This document shows positions 10,707-21,377 of a DNA stretch of 64,000 nucleotides, in pieces. Positions within the stretch are counted from its first letter, which is position 1. The number at the start of each line of letters is the position of its first letter. The position numbers were made by a program, and so were the translations under genes. The stretch is from Dactylonectria macrodidyma (taxonomy: Eukaryota; Ascomycota; Sordariomycetes; Hypocreales; Nectriaceae): NCBI GenBank assembly GCA_020744425.1, contig JAGMUV010000001.1:682001-746000 (forward strand), given 5' to 3'. Below the pieces are notes generated by a model. The model made no database searches. It had not been told where the DNA came from and was given only the letters and a program-made list of their open reading frames with translations.

Positions 10707-12530
10707 GGTGAAGGATGCTGAACCCGCAACTCAAAGTCCGATTGCGTATCGGTTCCTGTTGTTTGTAATTGGGTAGAATTGCAATGATGAGTGATTATTT
10801 GCAAGTGATAGCTATGTCCTCAAGGAAGAGCAGATACTCGATGTTTATATACTCCAACGACGAGGCGCCCGTAGTTATTGTGGATGTGGTCTTGGGCAGA
10901 TTTTGTGCAATGCGAAGCTCAGCCTCCGGATTGATTCTCCGCATTTGGGCATCTCGGGATTGTAGGCAGGAAGACTGCGACCAAAATAGCGCACTTGATT
11001 CACATAGAACACGAGCAGGGCTGTGCTCTTTCAGCTTGTTCAAACGGGCATCGAGCTGGTTGCCACGAGGCTTTGTGGCGGAAATAATCGCAAGGCAATG
11101 GCTCACCGAGTCGTGGCGCCATGCCGCTGCTGATTGGCGTGAACCAAACGTACGCCTGCCCTCACTCAAGTGAGCCCTAGACCCAAAGCGGGTTATAATG
11201 GTGTCTCAACATTACCACTAAAAACTCGAGTCGTGGCTCCTCTACTGCCTTGGTTGTTGTTGATTGTGGAGGCTCATTAATCAGCTTCAAGCCTGGGCTC
11301 GTATCTATAGCCTGTGCAACACAAACGCCAATCGGAGAGGCTACATTCACATAGCATACCATCGTGGCGGACACCTTAGGTTTAGAAATCCTGCTAGCCT
11401 TTGATGCCTATTATTTGCATTATGGCATCATTCTTTCTCAAGTAACACTGATACACTTTATAGAAAGTGCAATATTCCTAAGTATTAATATAATTTTCAT
11501 TATCTACTTTGCTAAGCATCTATATACACAACACCTCGGACGTTACTGTTATAACGCATGGCGAAGACCTTAGGTGCCGCATAGTATTAATTTAGCCACA
11601 GCTATGCTGGATTTATGCACTACGCCTTTTAAATAACTGCATATTACAACTATTAGTTATTTTGTACGTACCCAGTATTAATAATATAATATATGTTTCC
11701 TATCGCTTCAAATTCCATCTGACGGTCAAACCAACATATGCACTTCCAGTTATCTTAAGAACCACTTATAGAACACTGGCTAAACTCGGGCCTGACACCC
11801 GGATCCCGTCAACAAGTTCATTGGCTGCGGGGCCCACTGCAGCTGAAAATCATTGTGGTCTGACCGTTGTAGGTTGCATAGCCACACCGCGGAGAATTGA
11901 TGCCTAATCTAAGACAATACGGGCCTAAAGATAAATGACTGTGCTAAAATAGTGGTAATGTTTGCCTCACAGGATGATCTAACCAAGGAAGAGAAACTAT
12001 TGTTTTAAGATGAGTAACTAAGTATATGTCACTGTGCTATCAAGGGTATGGTAATGGTTAATGAGTTCTACCGACAAGGGGAGTGTTTTATTGAACCAGA
12101 GCTGTTAAGAAAATATAGGTATATTCATCTTGAGGAGGAACTCAGGTAGAATGAAAGTATTTTATATATAATGCAAGGTTCTAAGCCTTAGGTGTCCATG
12201 GCTGTTGAAGTAATGGTCGTATGTATGGAGAAGTTGTAGTGGTGGCACGTTACCGCCCCATTGGAGTTTGAGGCAACCCCGGATAAGGAGCTCATTTAAG
12301 ATCTCTGGGTTTCTCGTTAGATATGGTTCGCTGTGATCGCCACCTGGAATGCCTAAGCTTGCCGGATGATCCTGATGCGCGCCATTGTTCCCGTCGTCCC
12401 AGGCGTGAAGAGGAACTGGCGGAGGAGGCGGCGGGGGTAGCCCACGCCTTCACGGTGCGAACGATGGCCTTCGACATGGCAATGAAGTCTTGTTATGTTT
12501 CACAGTGCAGATAAAGAATATATTTCATTA
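10707..12530. other. Gene-poor, partly AT-rich region
   Basis: The part from about 11380 to 11720 is strongly AT-rich and looks like an eroded transposable element. Words around ACACCTTAGG or GACCTTAGG recur at 11369, 11567 and 12186. On the minus strand near 12240-12440 one frame is open through a Pro run followed by a His/Asp/Gly-rich stretch, without recognisable homology. I see no supportable gene. Confidence 0.4.
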
Positions 12531-12950
12531 TTAAAATTGAAAGACAACGCAGCCAGTGCCGTTCGACTTGGCGCGGGCATCTTGGAGGAGTGCCGCAGCA
12601 GTCAGCACGCAAGCCATTGCAAGTTGTGACCACAGGTGTGCATTACGGACTGGTCTCGGCCCCAGCTGTTAGCCATCATGCGGGCGTTGGCGCACGGGAG
12701 GTTTGTTTCTTCTTTGATTGGCAGGCCATCCAGCTCGGCTCTTAAAAGGATGGTGGTCTTGCCGCCCTCTCCGCTCCTCAGCATGCTGGCTACACCAGTG
12801 CCGCCGACCCGAGACTCGATGTGGAAGCCCACGTCGGCAAGAGCCGAGGCGACATGGTCGGCCGTCTGGTTCTCGCCGGCCGTCAGCTCCGCGTTCTGGC
12901 AAGGTATAGTTTGTGGTCGAGCACGATGTCGGCGACTCTCGACGCCAGAG
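12531..12950 (-). pseudogene. M20-family peptidase/amidohydrolase fragment
   Basis: An internal piece of an M20 metallopeptidase (amidohydrolase type that splits N-acyl amino acids). The readable part contains GFHIESRVGGTGVASML, TTILLRAELDGLPIKEET and SVMHTCGHN; the last corresponds to the conserved metal-binding HACGHD motif, here with Asn replacing Asp. Upstream, another frame carries ELTAGENQTADHVASALAD. Downstream, a third frame reads MACVLTAAALLQDARA and ends at a stop at 12531. At least two frameshifts are therefore needed, and both the N-terminus and most of the C-terminal half are missing. It is clearly a relic; sequence next to it on both sides is unrelated. Confidence 0.8.
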
Positions 12951-13218
12951 AAGACGAAGATGGTGGCATGGCTTTTTGGACGTTTGCTAGACGTGGCGGT
13001 GGTCAGACTATGATAGGGCGAGGCTCACTCAGTTGACGATACTCTTGGGCAGTCTCGCATAACTACAGCATAGACAACAGGACGAGATTAAAAAGCCACT
13101 GCCTGAATATTTCCTATCTTGAATTGAAGTTAAAGTTTACAGGTCAACTCTGTCTGTAGTTGATTCCAAATCACAAACACCGTAATCCACGCAGCCTGGG
13201 CCAATTCCCCACTCGTAA

Positions 13219-15306
13219 TTAGACATCCGAATGAGTCTCGAGGTCAACTGGCATAAGCAGAAAGCTGTCATATTTACCACCGACATGAATGACATGGGTG
13301 CCGTTGTTCCTGCTCTTGGGAGCTGCAATACGTTGGGCGTTTACAAATTCAGGGTCTGAATCAGGCGGTCCACCCATCTCCAAAAGAGAAACTTTCGTGC
13401 CATTGACAAACGTTCCTCCGTTTTCTGGAACTGGCACAATGGCTGTTCCAAAGCCCAGGTCCGTCTGAGGAGATGAGATGGTCGCCGGAGAAATTGTCAG
13501 CGCCAGCCTCTCGCCAGGATGGAATCGCAGCGCCATAGGCCATAGCCCAATCTCCACGGGCACGATCTGTCCCTTGTGTAAAAGTTCTTCGCAGTTGTGA
13601 GGGTGATATGGTTCAAAGGCCGTGGATCGTTTTCGGTCTAATGCACGGTGGGATACGCGTAGGGTGCCCCTGGCAGCGATTGTGCTCTCTTGCTCCATAC
13701 TACTGGCTGTTGCAATAACGGAGCCATTAGCAGAGCGTTTTTCCACCTTGACGACTAGATCCAAGTCGGAAGACCCAATGGCCGAGACCCAAAGTCTGAC
13801 TTTCATGTAGCCATTGATCTCGAGGACCTGTGAGATAGTGTAGTTCAGCGTGATGCCGTCTGACTGCCTCTGAACATCGTAGGATATGGACTTCTCTTTT
13901 CGACCCTCATCATGGCCTAGCTTCCCGTCGGCATGTAGGTACAGCTTTTTGGTTGTGAGGCCCGGCACTGGCCAGTCTGAGACAACACGGTTGATTGTAT
14001 CTTCGCCACCGGGGTCAAGAACGGAGATTCTAACACGAGGGGTAGACTCCCAGCCGTTGCGCTCGCCCTTGAGGTAGCGATCAAAAAACTTGGTCAGTTC
14101 TGCCACATTCTCTGGCTGGTAGTAGTCCGGCCACTCGTAACTATTGTGGACGCGAAGCCACTTTTTTGTCGATCTCATCTGACGAAAACCCGCAAACGTG
14201 CCATGTGTATGTGCCGTGTTCGTGTAGCTTGCGACAACGTAGGCAGGAACACTGATTTCGCTCAGCCTCGCGGCCTTGTCTTTCCAGTATTCATTGATTA
14301 GGCTTTGGTTGACCATCATCCGGGGAACGTCTTCGGCGAAATTATCGCCGGAAAATGTGGTGAGGATGCCTTCCATAAAGCCTGGAGCTGGAATTCCACC
14401 TGCGAGCGCTGAGTCGCGGTAGACATCCGAAAGACCCTCCCACGGAGCGATAGCACTTAGATGTGGGGGTTTTTCAGCAGCGATAAACCACTGGGATACA
14501 GCAAGCCATGAGTTTCCAGACATGCCAATCTTGCCAGAACTCCAAGTCTGAGCGGCAGCCCACTCCACAAAGTCGTATCCGTCCTCGGCAAGCTGTCGAC
14601 CCCATAGTGTGAGGTTGCCCTCAGAGGCATAGGCACCACGAGCATCTGGGTTCAGGACGGCATATCCTTGGTTAACCCAGTAAGCAGGATCAGGGCCTTC
14701 AAACTTCTGGAGCTCAGAGACTCGGGAAAGAGGTACGCCAGATCTGCCCGCTATGTCGTCGAGCCACTGCCCGCCCACTTCCTTGCCGTATGGACTCCAT
14801 GCCACAATTGCAGGCACAGCAGCGTCACCCACGGGCCGGAAGACGTCGGTGTAAATTATAGTGCCATCTCGAAGGGTGACGGGCACGTCTCGTTCGAAGA
14901 TGATGTCGCAGGGTAGCTCTTTGGCCCCTTCACGGCGAATTGTGCCGGCCTTGAGGACCAGCGTCTCCGGTTTGAAGCCTGGGTATCGAGCTCGTGGGGC
15001 GTCAGTCGGAAGCAGCCGTCTCATGGGCACGGGGTACGCGTCGTTTCCGTATATCTTCAAGGTATTCTGGACAATTTCACCATCAGCTGTGCTTGCGGCT
15101 ACCACTGGCATCGAAAGGATGCAGATTGCTGCAACCACGGTCAGAGCAATCGTACCGAACCCAAGGGGTTGAAGAGTTGGTGAGAGCTTGGCCATGGCAA
15201 AAGGTTTGATCAAAAGAGTTATCGCATGTAAGAAGAAGCTGAGCTGTGCTGGCCTGAGAAACTTCAATGGCAATGTTGATAGGAAGAGCGGCTTTATACT
15301 TGACAT
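13219..15306 (-). CDS. CocE/NonD-type alpha/beta hydrolase (X-Pro dipeptidyl-peptidase S15 fold)
   Basis: A 695-aa single-exon enzyme of the CocE/NonD family: an alpha/beta-hydrolase core (S15), a cap, and a C-terminal jelly-roll (X-Pro dipeptidyl-peptidase C-terminal domain). The nucleophile elbow is GMSGNSWLA, with Ser263 the likely catalytic serine. Family blocks include VTLRDGTIIYTDVFRP (144-158), a WSPYGK oxyanion-region motif and DARGAYASEG. The C-terminal part carries the expected RLWVSAIGSSDLDLVVKVEK and ALRFHPGERLALTIS. Two starts are possible: 15306, or the internal Met38 at 15195, which is directly followed by a hydrophobic segment (about 48-70) that looks like a signal peptide or anchor; the internal start is attractive. 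Substrate is an ester or amide of unknown identity. It appears intact, unlike its neighbours. Confidence 0.88.
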   Translation of the reverse strand: MSSIKPLFLSTLPLKFLRPAQLSFFLHAITLLIKPFAMAKLSPTLQPLGFGTIALTVVAAICILSMPVVAASTADGEIVQNTLKIYGNDAYPVPMRRLLPTDAPRARYPGFKPETLVLKAGTIRREGAKELPCDIIFERDVPVTLRDGTIIYTDVFRPVGDAAVPAIVAWSPYGKEVGGQWLDDIAGRSGVPLSRVSELQKFEGPDPAYWVNQGYAVLNPDARGAYASEGNLTLWGRQLAEDGYDFVEWAAAQTWSSGKIGMSGNSWLAVSQWFIAAEKPPHLSAIAPWEGLSDVYRDSALAGGIPAPGFMEGILTTFSGDNFAEDVPRMMVNQSLINEYWKDKAARLSEISVPAYVVASYTNTAHTHGTFAGFRQMRSTKKWLRVHNSYEWPDYYQPENVAELTKFFDRYLKGERNGWESTPRVRISVLDPGGEDTINRVVSDWPVPGLTTKKLYLHADGKLGHDEGRKEKSISYDVQRQSDGITLNYTISQVLEINGYMKVRLWVSAIGSSDLDLVVKVEKRSANGSVIATASSMEQESTIAARGTLRVSHRALDRKRSTAFEPYHPHNCEELLHKGQIVPVEIGLWPMALRFHPGERLALTISPATISSPQTDLGFGTAIVPVPENGGTFVNGTKVSLLEMGGPPDSDPEFVNAQRIAAPKSRNNGTHVIHVGGKYDSFLLMPVDLETHSDV

Positions 15307-15530
15307 TCTTCGTTGAGACTTTGACTCCTGACTCTAAGATCGATGAACGCGTGGCTACATCGCCTTTCTCCGGACTCCCGAAACGTCATAATCAGGCAGT
15401 TCGTAGACATTGGTAAATGTGGCAACGAAACTGACCTCATTTCGTCTTGTTCACGGATCGCATAACCGCTCCAAAAGACCAGAAAAGGTGTCGTGTTGAA
15501 GCACTCGGCGATATTGGTGGTGGGACTCGA

Positions 15531-15682
15531 AGTTGTGGAGAGGATTCGAGTCATCCGATTCGTTGTGTCGTTCGGTCCCTAAGTTGTGGAGAGATTTCTA
15601 GTCTTCCGATTCGTTGCGTCGTTCGGTCCCTAGCTGTGGAGAGATTTCTAGCCTTCCGATTCGTGGTGTCGTTCGGTCCCTG
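15531..15682. repeat. Tandem repeat, 51-bp unit, three copies
   Basis: Three consecutive units at 15531-15581, 15582-15632 and 15633-15682 (51, 51 and 50 bp). Copies two and three are most alike, and each ends with TCGTTCGGTCCCT. The unit length is divisible by three, so a 110-aa frame (15447-15779) stays open through it. That frame has no family features and is probably a by-product. Location: upstream flank of the CocE-type hydrolase. Confidence 0.85.
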
Positions 15683-15927
15683 TCTACATAGCTCCTCGTG
15701 GAGACATCAACCAACCTCAGTAGCCAGATCAAGCTTGGATCTTCTGAAGATACCGAGGAAGCCCGTAATTAGATGTTGAAATTAGTTGGAGGAGAAGACT
15801 TGCTTGTCAAGGCGCTGGCCGGCGGCGAACTGCCCCGTGTGACATTTCCACATACCCAATCATGTTGCCGCCTGCGCGTCAGAATAGATCCCTATCATTT
15901 AATGCCCATTACCGGAGCTGGGCAGTC

Positions 15928-17749
15928 TTATAGTACAATATCATGCACTGTGATTCGCTCGCCACTGTTCAAATCCATGAGCCGTGCATACGATATGTCC
16001 GCCCCGTTGCCTTTACCGCGGAGTCGTGCAGAAGGACTTATTATGCGCGCCCATTCAGGCACATCGGAGCTCGAAGTGACTGGGCTCAGACCTTGTTCTT
16101 CGATTGTCACAAACTTGTCAAAAAGACGTGCCGCTATTGGTCCCCAAAGCGGTCCTTCAGCCCGAGAATGGTTCAACAAGAGAGAAGCTGCAGACCTGCG
16201 CATGGTAGGATCCCGACACCTAAGAGCAAGCCCTGAAAGGGGAAAAAAGATGCCACCGCCAAGTGAGAAGGACGTCAGCTGGCCACGGCCACTGCCGGAA
16301 TCCAGTTCACTGAATGTAGAAGCGTACGATAATAGCTCGCGAAACGACTGTTCGTGGCTGTCCCACTCCACTTGGTGAGACCCGTCTTGGGGTCCAAACA
16401 GATTGAGTTGGGTGTGCAGTCTCCAAATATGGCAGAGACATAAACTCCGTCTCATGCTCTCGTCTGCTAGCTCGTGATGTGACGCCAGTTGTTGAAATGC
16501 GGCGTTCCACTCGACAAAATGGGTACGGTAGGCTTCAAGGCTTTGAATCCGGGCTGATTCATCTCCACTCGAGCCACACAGACGCTGGGATGCGTTGACT
16601 AATAACTCGAGGTGAAAAGTCGCCTCGCCAATATTCGAGAATGAGGAGGGCATTGTGCGAATCGGCAAAAAGGTAGAAGGCGGTCGGTAGTCCGGAGCGA
16701 GGATACGGCGAAGCTAGGAAATGGTAAGATAAAATACCTGATAAGAGGATGAATCTAGTGACATGCCTGGATAAAAAATGAATCGATTCGCGTGAACAGT
16801 GGCCAGAAGCATCGGAGGGGACCTGGAGAGTCTACAGCAACGCGTGCAGACTCAGCCTGGGACAAGATGGTTAGGCCAGCCGTAGCCAACTTCGCTGAAG
16901 CTGGTACGTTGCCAAGTAAACACTACCGCTGTCGGGTTAGCAAATATGCCGCCGCGGTTTTGGTTTGCGGACGCTGACCTCAATGTAGCAGAAAAGCAGA
17001 CACGAAGTCAGCGAGAAAATATTCATCGACTCTGAGCCCCGGAGGTGAGCCGAGGTTTGCCTCAGAGCCAGTCCGTAGTGCTTGAGAGCCGACTTGGTTT
17101 TCTCATTCGCGGGTGCCTGAAAGCCAGCGCCAAAATTCATCTTCCATCGGGAAAAGTCTTCCAGTAAAGTGCTCAAGGCAACAACAGAGCGAAAGATCGC
17201 CGCATTGACGTGCGCAATCTGAACCACGAGTCCCTCCCAGAACTCGCACCTGGAGCCGTTTGAGAGCATGGAGACTCCATTTGCGAGGAAGAAATCGAAA
17301 GTTCGAGAATCATCACCGGAGCTGAGCAGGGTGAGAGACGATCTTGGGCTTCGTATTACCATACACCTCTCATGAGGTAGGCGGCTGTCGCTGAAGGCAA
17401 GACCTTCGCACTTGTAGCCGCCTCGAAAACCTGTCAAGGATCAGTCAGTCAGGGGACAGGCTCGGGTCCAATCTTCATCTTCCTAACATACACTTTGAGC
17501 AGACAGGCGTCGTCTCATCGCATTTGACACGCCTCACTAGGGGGACGCCAAGTCAGTCAGTCGCGACTTCTGTCGTCACGCCAGAGGGGTGGAGAAAGTA
17601 AATTACCTCTGTGTCTCGGTGTTAGAATGGAGCAATGAACAGTTGCGTTGCTTGCGCCAAATTGAAGCGACTTACCGGCATGTTTTACAGCCAGATTGCG
17701 TCTTGGGCGCCCAGGCTCGTTTACGTTGATGTGGTTTCACCTTAGTCAT
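15928..17749 (-). pseudogene. Zn2Cys6 transcription factor with apparent frame damage
   Basis: A fungal binuclear-zinc-cluster regulator. Exon 1 (17749-17676) reads MTKVKPHQRKRAW then SGCKTC. The next segment (17536-17492) reads RRVKCDETTPVCSK, and the next exon from 17430 supplies FRGGYKCEG, completing the six-Cys pattern. Frame bookkeeping between the first two pieces is off by one base unless a 2-nt AG micro-exon is used (between 17675 and 17536). After CYIE an intron (gtcagc...cggtag) joins CLLGNVPASAKLATAGLTIL. Near 16766 the frame shifts again, where MSLDSSSYQ lies in another frame. A last intron leads to LRRILAPDYRPPSTFLP and the long C-terminal block to 15928. Two independent anomalies suggest a decayed gene, though mis-splicing by me is possible for the first. 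MITE copy A sits about 160 bp upstream. Confidence 0.68.
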
Positions 17750-17910
17750 TGTGATAATGAAGATTGACGATTCATTTCTGAAAATGAAACCTGGGTGGCT
17801 TGTGATTTATTAGCACGGGCCGTTGCAAGGGCATTCTAATTAGCGCCCCAACTTCGGATCGGCTTCTGCATTCGGTTAAAAGAAGTGGAAATGTCGCGGT
17901 CGACAGAGTA

Positions 17911-18206
17911 CAGAGGACAATTTCAAAAGTCTTTGCCCATGCTAAGGACGCCACGCCCTCAAACCCTTCACTAGATGCTGAACAATATATTTATCTCATA
18001 TCATTATGAACTAATAGTTACGAACTTTATTGCAGTTTTAATAATATTAGACCTATACTATGGCTAGTTAGTGGGCTAAATGTACTATAATATAGAGCTT
18101 ATTTTAGTGCCAATATATGTAAGATGTACCTAATGTTATGTTCTTTTAATAAGAAAAAGCAAAATATGGCTTATATGTAGGTAAAGACTTTTGAAATGGT
18201 TCTCCA
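17911..18206. mobile_element. TA-flanked MITE, copy A (296 bp)
   Basis: A 296-bp non-coding element with terminal inverted repeats. The left end is CAGAGGACAATTTCAAAAGT, and the right end reversed is TGGAGAACCATTTCAAAAGT; both continue into CTTTGCCC or CTTTACC. TA dinucleotides flank both ends (17909-17910 and 18207-18208), the target duplication of Tc1/mariner/pogo-type transposons. The interior is AT-rich and matches copy B at 36235-36527 along its whole length, including the block TCTTTTAATAAGAAAAAGCA. It has more C-to-T/G-to-A differences from the TIR consensus than copy B, consistent with RIP-like decay. Confidence 0.88.
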
Positions 18207-18410
18207 TACCTAGGTAGGACGATTTTCTTTTATCATTGTTCAAAGTTCACTTATCATACAACACAGCAGTGCAGCCGCACAGATACTCACAAGCGGCGCC
18301 CTTGGTGGACCCGATGTATCCATTGGTTTCTCGAATATGTTTGAATGACCAATAGTCTACCTCACTTTCAAGCATGCTATTTCTGAATATTCCAAGCAAT
18401 TTCGACGCTC

Positions 18411-19561
18411 TTACTCCGTGGTGCAAAAGTCGTTCAAATCCTGGATTTCATCAACGTCTATCTCATCAATCTTGGACCCTTGCGTATCACTGAATGGTGC
18501 AATAGCGCCCATTGCCATAGTCATATGCTCTTTGTCGTTCAGAACCTGAAAATGCACCCCCCCCCCCCCCCACCCGATTGCATTGAGCTGGCCCATGATG
18601 TCGATCGGGTTGGTAGATAGAAGCGAGCCAATATTCTCGAGTCCGAGATAGCATTCTACCTGCTTGTAGATCCAGTCGAAGTCTTGCTGTGAGTCGGGGT
18701 CGATTTGGAGATAATTGTCGTTGAAGCCGTGAGGGTCGCCGCGAATGGCGAAATCGAGGCCTCTTTTGTCAAATACCTAGTTGTTGTATTTGACGTCGCG
18801 AGACCGCAGGCGGCGGTTGCCCTCGGTATCGGGTCCGGGACCATGGCCAATGCAAAGCGAAGTGGTATTATTCTCCTCGCCTACTTGGGAAAAGTGCAAG
18901 TCCTTGCCGTTCATCGTGAAGCCGAAGACGGGTCTATGCTTAGTGACATCGCGCTTCACCGTGTCCCACGGCATGGAGCCGTCCCAATCGGAGATGTGAC
19001 GGGCCTCGGTGTTGAATTTATTGGAGAGGCCCTCCTCGACCTCACGCCTGTACACCTTGTTTGTAACTATTATACCCATATCGTAGACCTTGCCTCCGAA
19101 GAGGACGAAGCCATGAACCATGGCTCCGAGGGCAGTAGCACTGCTGACGGCTCCGTAGGTGCACTTGATTCCAGATTTCACCCCTGGGCCTTCGGAGAAG
19201 TTCCTGCAGTCGTCATAAACCCCCCAAAGGCCAAAGCCCACATTGGTCACAGCGGCTACTTTCATAGCCAATCTGGTGCATTTCTTGAAGCTGTCCGCAG
19301 TCGGCTCGTCTGTTCTCACTTGAAGCTCTGTAGCGTCTGTACAGGTTAGAGTTATCCCTTTGTACAGCCCGTGCACTTACTAGAAGACGAGGCTGTTTCC
19401 TGAATCTGGGTCTCGATTGACACGAGTGCCATAGCCAACGGAAACTGGTCAGATGGCAAACTAGGAGCTGCGGAATAGAGCATAGGCACAAAATCTCGCG
19501 GTGAGAACAGAAGCCCCGCACTCAAGAGGAGATTCCATACGAAAAGGAGGGCCAAGATCAT
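18411..19561 (-). pseudogene. Unknown membrane-anchored or secreted protein gene with one internal TAG
   Basis: Two exons, 19561-19381 and 19336-18411, are joined by a 44-bp intron (gtaagt...tacag), and the sum is divisible by three. The N-terminus (MILALLFVWNLLLSAGLLF) is a signal peptide or membrane anchor. The rest (about 368 codons) contains KKCTRLAMKVAAVTNVGFG, a Gly-rich segment (VHGFVLFGGKVYDMG) and SDWDGSMPWDTVKRDV. One in-frame TAG interrupts it at 18777-18779; beyond it the same frame continues for 121 codons to the stop at 18411 (RGDPHGFNDNYLQID, then MTMAMGAIAPFSD). A single CAG-to-TAG change would explain this. The post-stop part includes a 15-base homopolymer encoding Gly residues. 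I recognise no family. If the TAG is real, the product is truncated at about 246 residues. Confidence 0.65.
18557..18571. repeat. 15-base poly-C (poly-G on the coding strand) tract
   Basis: An uninterrupted run of 15 C lies inside the 3' part of the coding frame just described and encodes GWGGGGV on the minus strand. Long mononucleotide runs slip easily during replication, so the length and the downstream frame may vary between isolates or be misread in sequencing. Confidence 0.9.
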
Positions 19562-20615
19562 GTAGCCACGTCGAAACCAACGTCGATACTAGCGCAAGTC
19601 ATCCAAAGACTAACCATCTTCAACGGGATGAGGGCGTTCAAACATGGCTAAATAGTTGGGGCTGAATAAAAAGTCTCGTAAGTCTTTGGCTATGAGGAAA
19701 GAGAAGCTCTTGAGATTTGAGGAGTTTTGTGTTGTTTAGATTCGATGTCACAGCAAATGCAGCCAGTCTTTATCTATTGTTCTGCTCAAAGTTGCCATCC
19801 ATCGTGGGCTATAATTAGGTTGATTTCTGTAGGGCTTTGCTGTTTGTTCTGTGCAATCTTTCGCTTGGAAGTCTCATCCTCGGGTAAGCCACGAAAGTGA
19901 TCCTGACTTTGTGGTGTGTGCATCTGCTACACCGAAGTCTCGTATTCAGGATGCATGCAAGACTCTTTTGCCTCACAACCCACATGCTATTCGCAGTGAG
20001 AGATAGTCGAACTACGTGAAAACTCCGCAATCAACCCGCTCTCGGCTCGGAGGATCATTGCGCCATCCTTGAGTCCTGTAGCCACCTCACAGCACTGCCT
20101 CAGGCTCCGCAAAATGTTCTTAGGGCGATGCAACTTGTATGCGTGAGACATGTATAAAGTATGTTGGCCTAATTCTTGCGGCTTGAAATCCTCTGTAGGG
20201 CGGGGAAAAAAAAAGACCAATGGGATCTACAGGCGTTCAGCCGTGATCCTGCGTGCCTTTCGACCAACACTCGTATAAGCACAATGGCTTGAGGATTGCA
20301 TCTGATTCCTGAATAGGATTGCCCCTGTGAAGCCTAGTAAAATGATACCGAGAAACCAACGGCCAACAGCATCGATTCCGGGAACCTGTGCCCTGTGGCT
20401 CAGGAGGTGGCTGATTGGGGGCTTGTTTCAGCCCATGTCGGCTATGCGCTGTAAGTAAGTGCAGCCAGCCAACAATCCTGTATTTTTAGGCACCAAATTC
20501 TGCATTATTGCTCTCTCACTTTTGTTCAATGAAACTCTTCTTTCCCATCAACACATCACATTACTCACCCAAGGCCCAACGTCATTTCCCATCAAGCTTC
20601 CCGAGCCGTCACAAA
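19562..20615. other. Intergenic region
   Basis: It serves as promoter space for two divergent genes (minus-strand gene at 19561 and plus-strand gene at 20616). Only short unrecognised frames are present. The last 100 bp before 20616 are pyrimidine- and CA-rich (TCACCCAAGGCCC, ACAAA before ATG), as in many fungal leaders. Confidence 0.45.
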
Positions 20616-20964
20616 ATGTCTAGCGAAAAGGAAAATCTCTGCCACGTTACCGGTGACGGAGACGGTATGCATTCCCTCTCAATTCTGCGAACCTCGTTTC
20701 TCATAATTGCTTATAGAAAGTCCCAAATCAGCGCACACTGAGGTCATTACTAAGGGCGATGTCTGGCGTCTCGGCTGTCTCGTCATATGGCAGGTTTTTA
20801 ACATGGTCCACATGGCTGTGATATTGATTGATTGGAAGGGATGGAGCCAAGAAACCCGCTCATCCAAGATGTGGCTTATAGGAGGAACCTTTCAAACAAT
20901 AGTAACAGTCATAACTGTTGTCGCTTGTTACCGGGTGTGGTTGCGGACATTAAAGAACAAGTAA
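20616..20964 (+). CDS. Small two-exon membrane protein of unknown function
   Basis: Exon 1 (20616-20664) and exon 2 (20717-20964) are joined by a 52-bp intron (gtatgc...ttatag) in phase 1, giving 98 residues starting MSSEKENLCHVTGDGDESP. Two hydrophobic segments are visible: one around LGCLVIWQVFNMVHMAVILI and one around WLIGGTFQTIVTVITVVAC. A short basic tail (VWLRTLKNK) follows. This is a typical small two-pass membrane protein. The junction restores a continuous frame, and the ATG has an A at -3 and a CA-rich leader, which supports reality. No family is recognised. Confidence 0.62.
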
Positions 20965-21377
20965 AGAGAGCTAGGCACTATATTCATCGAACCTGATCGA
21001 TATAATACATTGAGTCGGACCGGCTACCTCGCTGACGGGTCAACACACTCCGCTGCATCATCGCATTTCAAGCCTCGAAAATTCGAAGCAATGATTCGTG
21101 CACGCTTGAAAGACCACAATTTAAGTTATACCTGAATTATTTGGGCCTTGCTCTTCACTGGAGAAAGAAGACGCGGGCTGATCGGCTCTTTAATCCACTG
21201 CCCTAGTAGGCGTGGCCGGGTAGGACGGATAATCCGGGTAGCCCGGATAGCGCCACAAATTAGGTCCCCGGTAGGTAGATCAAACTCCCTGTCCAAAGAT
21301 CCATTCTTGCCATCATCATTTCCGGCCACATTTTCCTACTACGAACTACTATTCCCGGAGTGCTAGAAAATTGTATC

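Noticed and set aside
12240..12440. Minus-strand frame with a Pro run followed by a His/Asp/Gly-rich stretch
   Set aside because: Open for about 65 codons but without a start, intron logic or family features; too weak to call a gene.
15531..15682. CRISPR-like direct repeats
   Set aside because: The units are contiguous with no spacers, there are only three, and the organism is a eukaryote.
15447..15779. 110-aa open frame containing three peptide repeats
   Set aside because: The peptide repeat only reflects the 51-bp DNA repeat; no start context, family or conserved residues.
17911..18206. MITE as a member of the Fusarium mimp family
   Set aside because: The TIR sequence (GGACCATTTCAAAAGT) does not match the mimp TIR as I know it, although both use TA targets.
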